In this document: piece by piece, positions 24,701 to 37,500 of the stretch
Numbering within the stretch: the stretch's first letter is position 1
Layout of the letters: every line of letters begins with the position of its first letter
From: Notospermus geniculatus
Lineage: Eukaryota; Nemertea; Pilidiophora; Heteronemertea; Lineidae
Assembly: GCA_002633025.1 (NCBI GenBank)
Contig: NMRB01000091.1
Span: forward strand, 458,603-522,602
Direction: 5' to 3'
Length of the DNA stretch: 64,000 nucleotides
The notes under the pieces: model-generated
Databases searched by the model: none
The model's input: the letters and a program-made list of their open reading frames with translations, nothing else
Told to the model about the DNA's origin: nothing
Translations under genes and position numbers: made by a program

Positions 24701-27700
24701 GCAATCTCGCTAGCCCAGAGTACGGCGTTCCGTTTTTGGTTTGCTCCACNNNNNNNNNNNNNNNNNNNNNNNNNNNNNNNNNNNNNNNNNNNNNNNNNNN
24801 NNNNNNNNNNNNNNNNNNNNNNNNNNNNNNNNNNNNNNNNNNNNNNNNNNNNNNNNNNNNNNNNNNNNNNNAAAAAAGGGAAAGAAGATATAAAACTGTT
24901 CAAAGTTTCCCTTTTTGTGCAAATTTCCAGAGGGAAGGGGTATCGAAGCGAAAGAAAAAAAGAGCATGATACTTCAACTTCTGTGCTGATTTCAAACCGA
25001 TTTGCACTATTCCTTTCGATGTAAAACTGCAGTAGCAGCATGTCACTTGTCTGTGGTCATTCAAAGAAATGAAATTGTAACAAACTTACCATTCCTACAG
25101 CATTCATAATTCAAAGGAATGATGCCTCCCCAAGGACAGCATCGGGATGTTCTCCAGTTGTAGAGACCTGCTCCACAACACTGGAGGTCTTCATTCCCTT
25201 TTGTTGCCAACGCCACCCCTGAAAGAAACAACACATTTATCTTGTGGTGCTGCTTGTTTCCTCCTACTTAAACTTATCAACTGACGGGGCTTTGCTGCCC
25301 TCCCAGCTCCCCATGACCTGTTGCTTTTAGGGGCAACCAGGAGCCTGAAGTTTGAGCTAATTTCTCCTTTTGCTTGTGAGACTAATCCACGACAACGTCA
25401 TTTGTGTTTATTTAGTGGCAATTTCTATATCTTTCAGATGATGTCAACGGTGTTCATGGTCTTCTCCATCACTCCAGCTTCAAGAACAAGCGTGGCCAGT
25501 TAACGCGAGGGACCAGTATTTTCCAGATGTCGTGTGTGTTGTGAGGACTACCCACTGTCGTCTTCCAGGAAAGATAAGACTTTCAACTGGGAAACAGGAA
25601 TCGGATCACATTTGCCCATGGTCTATAAGTGATCGTGTTCTGTAATCTGAGTCTTCAGCTAATGGTGCTTGTCGATTTAATAATAAAGTATATTTTGGTA
25701 CAAGAGTGGTGTCTTGATTTTTATTATGAAGTAATACCTTGTTGGAGCAGGGTCGCAAACTCAACAACCGTTTGGGGAGAACATTTGGTTTGAGGCAGAT
25801 ACCCCATAACAATAATTGAGTGCATTATGAAGTGTGCTGAGATGCAGGAAAAATGTTGTATGTTTTCACACCCATCACCATCAAATGAATCACTCGTTTG
25901 CTCCGCTTTGCTTTACTATTAGTGCTACTCTTTAAAGGAGTGGTCGAAAAATGACTCCGGGGGCAGTGTCTAACATACCGGTATGCCATGTTTATGTTAA
26001 ACACTGCCCCTTGAGTCATTTCTTTCCCCCACAAGGGGAAAACCCAATGATGGCTCAAAAGGATCGTGTAGACCTCCTTTAATGTAGGCCTACTACAAGG
26101 AAAGAAAACCGCCTAGTTCTTTTTATCCTGTTCGTGAGTCACTCCAACCATGGTCAGAGAATGGAGCCGACAAGAGTGGGACCACACCGCGACGGCCTGT
26201 CCCGCGGCCCGACCTGTTCGGCCTGTCAGGGAGTAGGCCTTGCTAAAGAAATTGACGAAATTCAGTTCAGCTCGTCACAAAGATACCTCTCACTGGCGAT
26301 GCGCAGTGGCGGATCCAGGGGCACGCCCCCCCCCCGCACGTTTAGCCGCCGAGCAGCAAAAATTTTGACCGAAAATCAGACCCCTGATTTTCGGTAAAAA
26401 GAAAGTTCAATTTGGCCTGCCCAGGTGCCAGGAAATCGCGTTTCCAGCACTTTTACCCCAAAATTTTCGGGGCTTCGCGCCTTCAGGAATGGGTTTGCCT
26501 ATTCCACGCCCTCCCCGTTCGGAACACCTGGATCCGCCACTGATGAGGTGACGGAGGGAGCAAGCGCAGGACGCACCTCGAGTATTCTCAGGATGCGAGG
26601 CCGCTGGTTCGAGTGTAGACGTAGCCTTACGACGCATCCATGAGACATGCTTGAACTCTGTCCAAGACAATTGTGGTCAGAGTTCGACTAGGTAAGGGTG
26701 ACATTCAAAATAAAAGAATCGCCTTGTGCTTCATCAAATCCTATCATCCGAGCGGAAGTCAGATGACCCACTCAATAATTAGTCAATAGCCCTGATAAGG
26801 CGGAGTGTGTGGGCCATAGACCATACAAAGATTACTTAACTTCGACCGGCAAACGTGCGCCCACCCCCACTATCATGGAATGAGACTGGACAAGTTCAAA
26901 CTGCTCAAGGAATTTTTTTCGGCAAGTCATTTTTCTGGGCAATCCGGAAATAGGATCCAGTTATTTAGGGTGAAAGTTCACTTAGATGCTTCATATACGT
27001 AATCATTGTTATCAATGAATTATCACGAGTTTTATTAAAGTTTGGCGCCACGCAATGATGGGTGGGCCTAGATCGACCCAAGCGGCACCGCAATTCGACC
27101 AAGACCCAAAGCCCGGGACAAACGTCAATGCTGGCGGGCATCTGAAGGGGGTAGACCTATAAGATGATTCTGTCACACCTCGGACCGTGTAATATCTGCG
27201 AGTGTCCGTATATCAGTGTTTCTCAAAGGCCGGTTCTTTTCGAATTCATCAACCTGATCCGCACCCATCCTGGAACTCCACGTGTATTGGCTACGTCATA
27301 AAGACTACGCCACTACGTTTGTGCTCGAGCGTAGTCGGAGGGCGGAGCGATGTCACAACCCTGACAGCATGATGACGTCTAAAAGACGTGGCAATCTGGT
27401 TAATACTGGTCAAACTCGTCACACGTTTTTTCACGACAAGTTTTCAACGTGTTTTTCACGTGATTATTCGACGTTTTTATGCCCCTCGGTGTGAAAACGA
27501 GTTGTCACGTTTTAGTCACGTCATGTTTTCAACCAGTTTTAAACTACCACCCAAGTGGTTGAAAATACGTTAACTGATCATATCAAAATTACGTGTCATG
27601 AAAGACAAGTTTCAAAAAGTCAATGTTTTTGTGAATGTTAATAATATTAATAATAATGTTAATAATGAATACAAGTATAACAATGAACAACATTAAAAAC

Positions 27701-28655
27701 CCATTAGAACCCACAAAAAACATTTTTTATACAAGACGTAGAAATCACGTGGGAAAGACGTCAAATATTGTTTAATACAAATCCTAATAATTAATCAGCA
27801 CAATGAAAAATGTGGTATATTAAAGCATTGGGACAACTAATACCAACATTGTAATGGCATTAATTGGTACCATAAACTATCCTCATAATTTTCATCAGTG
27901 TTAAAATATTAGGAAACGATGCGTGACCTACACCACATAAGTTTTCAAGAAATTTCAATGCAACCTTCATCATCAACTCTACATATGGTGTAGCAACTTA
28001 ACTGTTGCGGCCGACTCGGCCTAACAGAGTCCCCTGATCAGGGTTTTTTGATCATCAGGAATACTCCTCCTGCCATACTACATGTATGGGCAGTTGAAAG
28101 TATCCAACTTAAAGGTTAAAATCTGAAAAAAGTCACTGGTTGAAAACTGGTTGAAAGCCGACACCACAACTGGTTGAAAATGCAATGGAAACTGGTTGAT
28201 AAACAGGTGGAAATCACGTGGAAACGACGTCATATGATTAAATTGCAGAAACGTGTCACGTTGGAAAGACGTCTTATTCATGTTATATTCACGTGAAGAA
28301 ACGACGTGCTAACCACGTGATTCCCATGAGCAGATCAACGTTGGAATTACGTCTTTTTAGACGTGATTTCCACGTCAGGCATTCACGTTTTTTTCACGTA
28401 ATTTCCACGTGTCCTTGCTATCAGGGAACCCTTGGTAGCCAAGATGATCCGCACCATGCTGGTCAGATGTGTGAGTGAAAAAAAGGAGTTGAAAATAAAT
28501 GTGTAGATAATGTGACTTACCATTACAACATTTCATCCTTGATCCTTTCGGGATGGGAGATTCTCCGCAACATAATGATTGTCTTGGGTCAAAGCACGTG
28601 GAACCACACATGAGTGAGCCCGGTGGACAAACACTCTGATCGGCCAAGCAGGCAA
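20767..28655 (-). CDS. Galaxin-type cysteine-rich exons, downstream block (3' end of a galaxin gene)
   Basis: Exons in transcript order: 28655-28521, 25218-25090, 24589-24342 (5' border uncertain), then the terminal exon 21680-21407 or its duplicate 21040-20767, ending in TAG. They encode 12 Cys-Cys pairs in the spaced galaxin pattern, such as SYDPSRQRCCDG, KCCGWDIYNERTQKCC and GLYNWRTSRCCPW, and finish in a basic Arg/Ser/His tail. Phases agree except between 25090 and 24589. There, either an exon lies in the N-gap (24750-24871) or an inner acceptor (AAG|AG near 24520) is used. Galaxins are secreted matrix proteins first described in coral skeleton. This block may be the alternative 3' end of the upstream galaxin gene (joining 34835 to 28655 is in phase), or a second gene whose signal-peptide exon I could not find. 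Confidence 0.75.
22560..22767. mobile_element. 208-bp foldback MITE with ~55-bp arms
   Basis: The left end CCAAAAGAGCGCAGCACC pairs with the right end GGTGCTGCGCTCTTTTGG. Complementarity continues inward through GGGTCAGCGTC and GACGTCCCGCAC. Confidence 0.75.
22865..22963. mobile_element. 99-bp hairpin element
   Basis: GGGCCGTATTAAAAAAGGGT with following GTTTAAGACTTAGA is perfectly inverted at the right end, leaving a loop of about 30 bases. Confidence 0.8.
23071..23178. mobile_element. ~108-bp palindromic MITE, copy 1 of 3
   Basis: GGGTCCATATTCATAAACATACTTAAGTC at the left is inverted at the right as TTAAGTAGTAGTTTTATGAATAT. The centre contains CTTATCTTTTGTGTTGAACAAAGGATAA, itself palindromic. 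Two more copies sit at 58802-58905 and 62914-63023. Confidence 0.8.
24750..24871. other. Assembly gap (122 Ns)
   Basis: An unresolved stretch inside the galaxin intron between exons 25218-25090 and 24589-24342. Those two exons are out of phase with each other, so a coding exon may be hidden here. Flanking sequence left of the gap (TACGGCGTTCCGTTTTTGG) resembles 63610-63640, so the gap may also hold a repeat. Confidence 0.8.
25934..26030. mobile_element. Hairpin element
   Basis: The arm with GAAAAATGACTC..GGGGGCAGTGT pairs with ACACTGCCCC..GAGTCATTTC. The loop is short and includes ATACCGGTAT. Confidence 0.6.
26304..26542. mobile_element. 239-bp MITE, perfect 16-bp TIR (CAGTGGCGGATCCAGG)
   Basis: CAGTGGCGGATCCAGG (26304-26319) is exactly inverted at 26527-26542. 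The flanks are ATGCG and ATGAG, an imperfect 5-bp target duplication. It belongs to the family at 5619-5887, 9348-9585 and 49171-49439. Confidence 0.8.
27400..28425. repeat. ACGT/CACGTG-dense inverted repeat region
   Basis: The left part (27400-27570) is full of TTTTCACGT and GTTTTCAACC words. The right part (28135-28425) carries their inverses (GGTTGAAAAC, ACGTGAAAA, CACGTGGAAA). Between them is A/T-rich single-copy-looking sequence. It lies just upstream, in transcript terms, of galaxin exon 28655-28521. It is most simply a large degenerate foldback transposon. Confidence 0.5.
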
Positions 28656-30460
28656 CTGGAAATAGATAATAGGCCTACATGTAAAATGCAAACTAGAGAA
28701 ACGTCATTCGAATTAGCCTATACAGCCTATTTGTCGAAAGAAGGGCCATCTTCCAATGCTACCTGGGTGACACAGCCAATATGACGAAAATTCCGGTCAA
28801 AACACGTGTTTGGCGTTTCCCGCCAAAAATAAAACGCGGTCATCACGAACGTCAGTTTGATGAACCAGATCGAACAATCTCGGCCATAACAGGCGACTAG
28901 GAGCGGAATCTCCGTCACAACACGAACACTAGGAGTGGAAGGTCAAGAAGCGGGCCTCTGTTAGGAAACCACCGAAGAAAAATGATGTCAAAAATTATAT
29001 AGGCCTAGTGCACCGACCTGAAAGGAGGAGGAAAACAACTAGGAAGTCCCACATCGCCGTGTCTGGAGTTACTGAGACGCGCCAAGGCATGTCAGGAGTT
29101 TTATGCTACATTCAAGGTCAGATGTGATCATGGGTGTGTCATGTGTGGGAAGATCTCATCTTGACAGAAAAAAAGGTTTTCGGAAGCCTATCCGCCTATT
29201 CCAAAAGACTGGCGTGGTAGATCAGCCCATTGACAATGATAGGCCTACATGACTCAAATCCTCATGATATGATTGGTACCGGTGTACCGGTACCATGCCA
29301 AATATAGGTAATCTAGGCCTATTTACCGGTATATAGATAGATCTCTATTTTTGGTGGTACGTTGATCCATTCAATTTACTATCAGATGGTGGTCTGTTTC
29401 GCAAGATGTAGGCGTACTTCAACACTCTAAGGTCTACCTTTAGCTGTTTGCAGGGCAGAATACAATAAGCTCAAAGTGGGCCTTGGATACGGGCCCAAAA
29501 TTGAATGAAGGATACGGTACGTCGGGCAAGTGAGCGTGTAGTACCATATACCATATCTTCACAAGAAATTACACTTCTCGGACCGCTTTTATACAAGGAC
29601 ACACCTCCAGGTGGTAGATATTCGTTGGAAAACTCTGAGACAGTACTTTCCAATGGGTCTATCGGTATGTGACAAGGCTTGGAGGAAGATTTCCCGGGGA
29701 CGATTTCAGTAAAACCTGCCACTGGAATGGACACAGTTGGTTAACGGTCAGTTGTTGTGCATGTCCCCAGGGCCATTTTGTGATGATAGACGGGTGCCTA
29801 TGGGGAAGGACGCCATGGGCATGTAAAACATCTCTCATGATTTGGGGATCACCCAGGAAGATAGTGTGTGTAAACCCCAGGCTTTAGGGAATCCCGTTTC
29901 AAAAACTTATTAATCCATTTTGTGGCGTTTTCGTGATGTTCACTATGCCTGTCACTGTGTCAAGCGAATTTCTTGAATATCAGTACAGTGAATACTTAGT
30001 TAAGTTGTAGTGACACATTTCTGGTGCTTTTGTGGAATCTAGTCACATGCCTGCAATGCCTGTCAACTCGTGCTCTCCAATAGGCATTGAATTTGAGTCT
30101 CACTGAACTGTCATTTCTTCACCAATACTTGCCTCCTCCACCTTGGTTGTGTTGGCCAAATTGTAGTGACACCACTTAACTTAGTACTCACAGTACTAAT
30201 TGCTGTTGATGTGGATATTAAAGTTGAAGACTGGTTTTACTTGATGTGGACAAGGTGAAGACTGGTGAGAACCAGTCTATTCAAGAAAATGCTTGTGGAG
30301 AAGGCGTCAGGTGCCGCACCCGCCATAGACACTGAGTTGGCCATAATCCCTAACCATATATCAAAACAAGAGTTCTCAACTCTCGGCCAATAAGGGAAAA
30401 ACACAATCACCATGTGAAAACTATATTATGATTTTATTTCAAATACAAGTATAAGTGCAT

Positions 30461-30937
30461 ATACTCTATAAACCTCTTAGATGTAAAACCGGTTCCAAAT
30501 ATTCCAGCCAGCCATGATTGACAGAGGGTATTCAACAGAAGTGGCCAATTGAATGAGCTGCACCCTGTCTGCAAGGCCTAGGACCACCCACTATTTATGA
30601 TCTTTTTGAGGGTATTGTGTTTTGGGCAATGATCACCAGGTCGTGATAACCTCAGTTCATCATGTGGGTTGAGGACTACTGGCACCCCATTGTGTCATTT
30701 GTAATTGTACATCTAGTGGTGATGTAAGATGTGCCATCAAGGCCACAACTGTGGTCAGTTTCTTCAAATTTCTTGCACCAGAGATATTGAATGGGCAAGC
30801 AGAAGTTTATGACTTGGCCAGCAGAATATCCGGCCAATCAGAGAGTATTACATGTTCCCTTCTCACTGCATAATACTTGGAGGCGGTCTTGAACCAAGTT
30901 AATGAACCGGTTTTACATCTAAGAGGTTAGAGTATTT
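30461..30937. mobile_element. 477-bp element with ~33-bp inverted termini
   Basis: The left end, with CCTCTTAGATGTAAAACCGG, is inverted at the right end (CCGGTTTTACATCTAAGAGG). It shows no coding potential, so it is a larger non-autonomous DNA transposon. Confidence 0.7.
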
Positions 30938-31717
30938 TCACTCCTATGCTGGAAGTTCACTTAACATGTTTTAGTTGATAACAACTTGCTGGAAGAAACA
31001 CTTTTCGTCATTGTATAAAAGAAAACATTCGCCACAAATACGTGAGGAAAAATAAATTTGAAAAATGATAACGTTGAATATAGCAGGGTTTTTGCCAGAA
31101 AAATAACTGAGGGTACCGAATTTCCAGTGGGCGAAACCCACTGGTGCATACTGTGATATAGGGGTTTGGGGCCACTCCCAGGAACTTCTTTCACCTAGAA
31201 TGTTTGGAAGCGATTTCCAGGCATCTGGTTGCTGTAGGTTAATAATTCCCCAAATTTTGAGGGTATGGACTCTTACCTTCAACTTTCTCGAGCATACTGA
31301 TCAGATTCCATACCCAATCTACCCTCTGGCAAAGACCCTGATTTTAGGTGTCATTTCTGCCTCTCAGAATATTTAGTCTGAAATTCAGGCTACACAGCTG
31401 GTAGATGACCTAGACATTCAAAATATTCCTGAACTGCTGATGTACCCTGAGGTTCTCAAATATGTAAGTAGAAATGTGGTAGAAAATTCATATCAAATGA
31501 ATGCCAGCAAGAAAACTCAACAATGCCATTACAAAATTTAATGCCCAATTCCACTGTCCTAAACAATTCAACATTAAGAATAAAGTATTAACAACAAAAC
31601 TGTAAGGGAGGTATCAAAAGTAAAGCATCCTCCATTATTATGAATTGATTTTAAAGCAATGAGGTACAGTCAATGGATGCTGACATTATTGTGCGTTATA
31701 CGCCTATAGTTGAGTAC

Positions 31718-31785
31718 CACAGTGGTGTAGTGGTTGACCGTCGTCACAACTGAAAGGTCTTGGGTTCAAATTCTATGAGTATCAA
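31718..31785 (+). ncRNA. tRNA-like Pol III promoter, probable SINE head
   Basis: The A box TGGTGTAGTGG (31723-31733) matches the consensus exactly, and the B box is GGTTCAAATTC (31763-31773), 30 bases on. I could not fold a full tRNA cloverleaf, so this is read as a tRNA-derived SINE start rather than a tRNA gene. Confidence 0.45.
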
Positions 31786-34184
31786 TAATTTCATTTGGAA
31801 AATCCATTGGCCTCTTTCGGTGGATTAAGTATTAAGTGGAAATAGTTATACCTACCAGTATATCAAAGCTTCTTATCATTATTATTACATGTTAAAGCTA
31901 AGCATTATCACCATGATCATACAATAATTATCTCATTAGAGATTACCAACAAAAAGTTCATGACAACTTCTTTAATAATATATTGCAATGAATAATAAGA
32001 TTCATTTACTATGTTTGCACAAAAAAGCAAGGTCACATCCTAAAGATAATGTCAAATGTTATTTTGAACCATTTAGGGCCTACAAGTAAATTTTTACTAC
32101 AATTGACGAACCAGTAGTCAAAGTCAAAATCAAAGTTGGTGGTCAAAGGTTGGCAGCGCTGCAGTACTGGTGTAATGTTACCTAGTGTTCTCCACATCTC
32201 AGTGTTTTCAGATGAAGGAAAGCAACTGAGACCATGACTTCTGAATAGGAAACACAGAGAACTGTGGCACTGTTATTTCAGAGTGTACCCCATACAAAGA
32301 GGGGAACACTGTGAAATGAGGACACCATGGCACTTTACACCGGTACTCAGTGCATTTTGTATACTAGTGCAACTACCATAATTTTGTTTTTTCCCAACAA
32401 ATACAACGTGAGAATAGACGTCGATGAGCTGAGTAGCAGAAATGTAGCAATAAGCCAGTAATAGTATTGTGTTATGGGTACATATGAGAAACTGATGATA
32501 AGCTGATCAAAAGGTAGAAAAACTGACGCATAAATTGATTTCATAAAATAGTGTCACTGGCTTTTCTATAAGTCACTTGAATTTAAAAAGATGGAAACAT
32601 TTTTGCTGACTCATCAATCATTACATATCATGATTATTTTTGCATACCATTTCATAAATTAATATATACAAAAATTACATTCATAAATCTATGACCAGGC
32701 TCAAAATCGTGTTCTAAAAACAAATTTTATTCGGCCTAATACAGACTTGTTCAAAGGGTGTCAGATTATATTTGTCACAATGTCCAGACACTAGGTTCAT
32801 CAGTCAATCAACCTGTTCAATAATCACTGCTGGTAATTAACACCATAATCAACAGCAATAAGAACTTTTTCATCCAAACTCATTCTCATAAAAGATTTAA
32901 AAAACAAAAGGGAACAAATAAATACTAATCAATGCCATTTGTAACCTAGAAATAGACTTATGATTTCAAATAAATTTCTGGCTCAACATGAAGGAGCAAA
33001 TTTCAGGAATCAGAAACTAGATAAATACATGTTAGATACATCACTAAAATAAATATGTTTTAGCAAATATGTTCCGGCTCTACCAGAAATATGTCTTATT
33101 AGACTTACTTTAGTGTGATGACTTCATCACATATAAAAATCCATACACTGTAAGTGTAAGCAGTATGCAGAAGCACCATGACGAAACATGAATCTTACAT
33201 TTAATACCGGTAATACTTGTCTGGCACTAAAGGCATGGAGAGGGCCCAGTACAGCGAAAGGGTCTCTCAAATGATTGTACAGTTCTTTCCCTGCCTAAAC
33301 TCCCAGTAATCAGGCACAAAACAGAGTCAGTATAATCAGGTGTCGAGGGCAACAGAACATGAGGCGTAACAGGCCAAGATCAGGTGCTTGATCATGGACT
33401 GTGGAGTCCAATGAGACCAGGCAGGTCCAGGGCATCTGGACATAACCCCTCCTTACCCCTCCCAAAGGTTTTTCGTCAGAATAGGCAAGAATTGCATCTC
33501 AGAGCATTTAGTTATTAAAATTTTCTGGTAGAGAACCCACAGACAGGTTTCAGTGAAACCACCACCATCCTCTGGTCCCCCATATAACCCTGGATCCAGC
33601 CATGAAGATGAAACTACATGTATGTCATATGATAGATAGAAGAGGATTCAATATGTATATGATATGGTAAATGCATTACAACACTGGGAATTCTCTCATA
33701 GGCCCACTCACTGGGGAATCTAACCCATCCAGCAGCAACCTCTATGGATGGCACTCGGGTTCATCAGCTGCTCAGCAAAATGCCCACAAACAAAAATCTG
33801 CTATTTCAGCTGATGTAGTGTCCATGCAAAGGTTGTTTTATGAAATGCTGTTAGATTACACATCGTGATGCGCCTACTTGAATAAGTGGCAGTATATCGA
33901 AGACCAGCGAATCACTGCATAATTTACACTTAATAGATAAAGTCAATCATGTCAACAGGCAGACTTCATGTATTCTAAACTACACATAGTACTAACAGAT
34001 GGCACCACTCACTTGTTCACGTATAAGTAATTTTTGCATGATTTTTCTAAAATACTGAACTACGCTGAGCATAATACAGCATTCAGATGGTTGTTGCAGT
34101 TAACTTTTAACAGGGAGGAATCTGTAATCTTTTTACACTCTAAAGGGAGTCACGGCATGATTTCATTCAAGACGTCAATATCTA

Positions 34185-34531
34185 CTAGGGCCTATCAATG
34201 TACAACTCTTTTTGTAATTTTTTCACGTACGGTCCATGGTACATATACAACTTATCCTGTATTGTAAACATGATCATCCCTCTGCTTGGCTCTTGGGTCG
34301 TAAACAAGATGAAACGGTGGTACTTCTTTGTGATTTTGTCACTACATACGTTCTTTCCTTGAGGCATGTGAATCAGCAGGTCCAATCGTCTGCCCAGTCG
34401 ATTTTTTCTTGTTCTTCCATGCAGTGTCATGTCTTCAACGATTCTTGTCGGGACCTGAAGAACTTCGTCACCCTGGGTTGTCTTACTCACTCTGATATTA
34501 ATAGTCGTTCTCATGATGACAAATCGGTAGA
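34185..34531 (-). CDS. Terminal exon encoding an NTR/C345C-like domain
   Basis: A strong acceptor (TTTCTTCTTCCAG) opens 114 codons to TAG, in the phase left by galaxin exon 35370-34835. The order of blocks recalls netrin-module domains: a beta-rich start (YRFVIMRTTINIRVSK), a single Cys after a basic loop (RRLDLLIHMPQGKNVCSD), then HRFILFTT, and a basic tail (GPYVKKLQKEL) like the C-terminal helix of netrin CTR. Known NTR domains have more cysteines, so the assignment is tentative. A structure-based comparison would settle it. Confidence 0.6.
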
Positions 34532-37500
34532 CTGGAAGAAGAAATTCATAAATGTATTAGGAGAACGCCGATATATTTGCCCCTCCCACCAAGATCTATT
34601 TGTGACAATGCCAGCCCTGGGCTTTGACTCCTGTTGACATTGGTTTAGCACAGGAGATAACTTGTCCACTCCCTGCCAGCTTGGGCAGCACTTAATTATT
34701 GCCTCTTGAAATTTGGCTTTTTTTGCTCTCCTACCTCTCAGAGGTCTGGCATATTAAATGAAGCAAGTACAATATTTACCAAAAACAAGATAAATGTTTT
34801 TGACAAACCAAAGTAGACCAATCAGTAAACGTACATTTCTTTGACCCCAGCTTGCCTCCAGTATTCTTTGGTGGATGTCCAATGTTGGTGTCGTCACACA
34901 AACCAGGTTCAATGTCCTTAATTAGAAATGTTTCATCCTTCAAACACCAGGCAGCAGTCACATCAAATTTTTGGCCGTTACATGTGTCCATCACCATCCG
35001 CGGTGGGAAGTCATGATGCCCACTTTGGGGTCTTGGGGTGATCTGTTTGTCAGGAACACCTGCCCCAGGTTTGACCGACCAGGATGGTTTCTTGGGACAC
35101 GTTTGATTCTTCAACATTGGCCCTTCATCGCAACATATTTCGGTCCCTGGGTTGGTTTTCTTCCCCTTGCAACAATGGGTAGAATACTCATCCTTCAGAA
35201 CAATGTCCGTCCCACAGCAATTGTAGGCCCTATTATCTTGATCAAGAGTGGGATGGTCGAATCCTTCACAACACAAACGATGTCCTTTATGAATGAACGT
35301 TCCCCCACACTTCTCTTGACGGTCACAGGTTTTGTTGAATGGGATTTTCTCTTGTGGTTCGTGACAACACCTGAAAATCCGTTAGAAAATCCATTAAAAA
35401 ATGAGTTATTTCCAGAGGGAGACAATGTGCAATGACCTTACAGCAGCTTGCGTCATCCAAGTATGCCTCAATGCTGAAACTGGTGTATCGCGAGATGAGC
35501 TGACATGGCAGAATGGGCTGCTGTTTGAGTTCCCAAGAGTGTTTCAAGAGAGACTTGGGTTATAATGTGAAGTACTTTGAGACTGTATCATCCAAGATAC
35601 AGAAAAGCACAAAATTGACACACAAAATGATAATAAGCAAGAAGTCAATCTCCAGAATTCACGAAGAATTTTCGACCCCAAGCGGGGTCTTTTTCAAGTG
35701 GAACTTTACAATCTGAAACTCTAAACTCTTGAGACTGTATCATAGTGGAAAGTGTAAAATAAAAGCTCCACATTACCATCGCTAATGCCACCATAATGTG
35801 TATAAATTTGTGAAGCTTATTTTCCCACCCAATGGAATCGGTAGATTCCCAATGTACTTCAACCTCAATACTAGTTATACGCTCTCAACCACTGGCACAG
35901 ATCGGGCCTAATCACGCTAGATGACACAATCTGCCATCAACCAATCAGCGACCAGTATTTCACGCAGCTATGGGACAACATGAAACATTGTCTTATTGGC
36001 TGATCGCTCAATGGCTGGTTGATCGAGCCCGTTCGTCAACAACTGGTAGTGACATCTAGTGTTCAGAAATGGACTTCGGCACCAAGTGTTTCAGTGGTTG
36101 AGGGCGACAGCTTCGAGGGGAGGCTGATACCAGTAAATTATTGAGTGCATGTAAAGTATGTAAATTCAATCTTTCAAGTATTACACCTCAGAGCAGCAAA
36201 TGATGGACACCAAATATGACATTTCCTGTCAAACCTACCTCCATTCTTTCTTGTCAATCACCTCACCATGGCAGCATTCGTGGGTACTACTGTCAAAGGC
36301 AGTGAATCTGCAGCATTCACTGTTGTCAGACACTTTAAGGACAGGTTCGCCAAAACAGCAGATGTGAGTCGACTTTAAAATTGTTGTCATTCCACACATT
36401 TCCTTCTCACTGTCTTCATCCTGACCCTCGATGGAAATCACAGGTTTGCTATGCTGACCCTCGATGGGACACCACTACAACACAAATTGAAAATATAGCG
36501 AGTGCTTTACAATGCAAATGACTGAAATACTGAACTGAGATCTGAGCACCATATATGGCAATACTAAATCTATAAGGAACATTTGGCAAATTACATACAG
36601 CAGGAGGAAACCAGAGAACCAGACATGTTGAGTCATAGAGAGTTGCCTTCTCTTATATCACATAAAGAGTAGATCTGACTGCAGATTCAACCCAGAAACC
36701 CAGTGTGTGATAGGCACTGAAGTTTCTACTAGGCCACTTTGTGGATTGTGATATCCAAATTGATGCACCTTCATTGTTTTCCATTTTTTCTCTTTATTTC
36801 ATTTTCACGTACCAGTATGCATAGTCACATTTTTGGCAAGTGAATTCATTGACTGGTTCTCTATCCTTTCACTGTGAATAAACCAGGGATGTGAGATAAT
36901 ACCAGTTAACTGGTACATAAGCCCTGAAGGCTTTATAAATAATGTTGCAGATGTACAATGTATTTTGAAAATAGTAAATGTATGAGGTACCGGTACTTAC
37001 TTCACTCATGCTCTCTTTTGTGGTGTAGGTGTGCAATGTCCTGTTGTAACAACAATCACTGTGTGAGGGTTTTAACTTCTTAACTTGTACACCATCTTCC
37101 CCTGGGCTCGACCGGCAACAGAGATGAGTATCTGGCATGTAGTCCCCATTGCAGTCATTCACACAATCTGCAGAATTAGGAATCAGTTGTCCTGGAAAGA
37201 AACATGATGAACATTTGAATACCGGTACTCTCCTCCAAGTAGGATGAGCCCAGCTTGTCAACACATAGTTACCACCCAGTGCATATGCTGGGCACAGCTC
37301 ATCAAAATCCTTGCTATTACTGTGACCTGTGTCAGCAAAATGAGTCGGAATGCACCAGAAAGAAGACTCAGTGCAAGATGACACCAGGGAACAACTATAG
37401 AAATTGACAGAGTCAAATTTCACAATGGCCAGACAATACTAAAATCAACAATCCATTGGTGCAATTTGGGTCTTCTTCTCTCCGCATTCCGACTTTTTGC

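Larger units (their letters stand above)
28656..34184. other. Long interval between the NTR-like exon and the downstream galaxin block
   Basis: No exon with family support was found on either strand, despite a search for a signal-peptide exon that would start a second galaxin gene. An 87-codon minus-strand frame at 29734-29471 begins after a TTCCAG acceptor but carries no galaxin Cys pairs. Contents include ACCGGT/GGTACC palindromes at 29275-29335, a foldback at 30461-30937 and a tRNA-like promoter at 31718-31785. Confidence 0.4.

Noticed and set aside
29471-29734. 87-codon minus-strand frame after a TTCCAG acceptor, considered as a first exon for the second galaxin block
   Set aside because: It has no signal peptide, no Cys-Cys pairs and no clean phase-1 donor.
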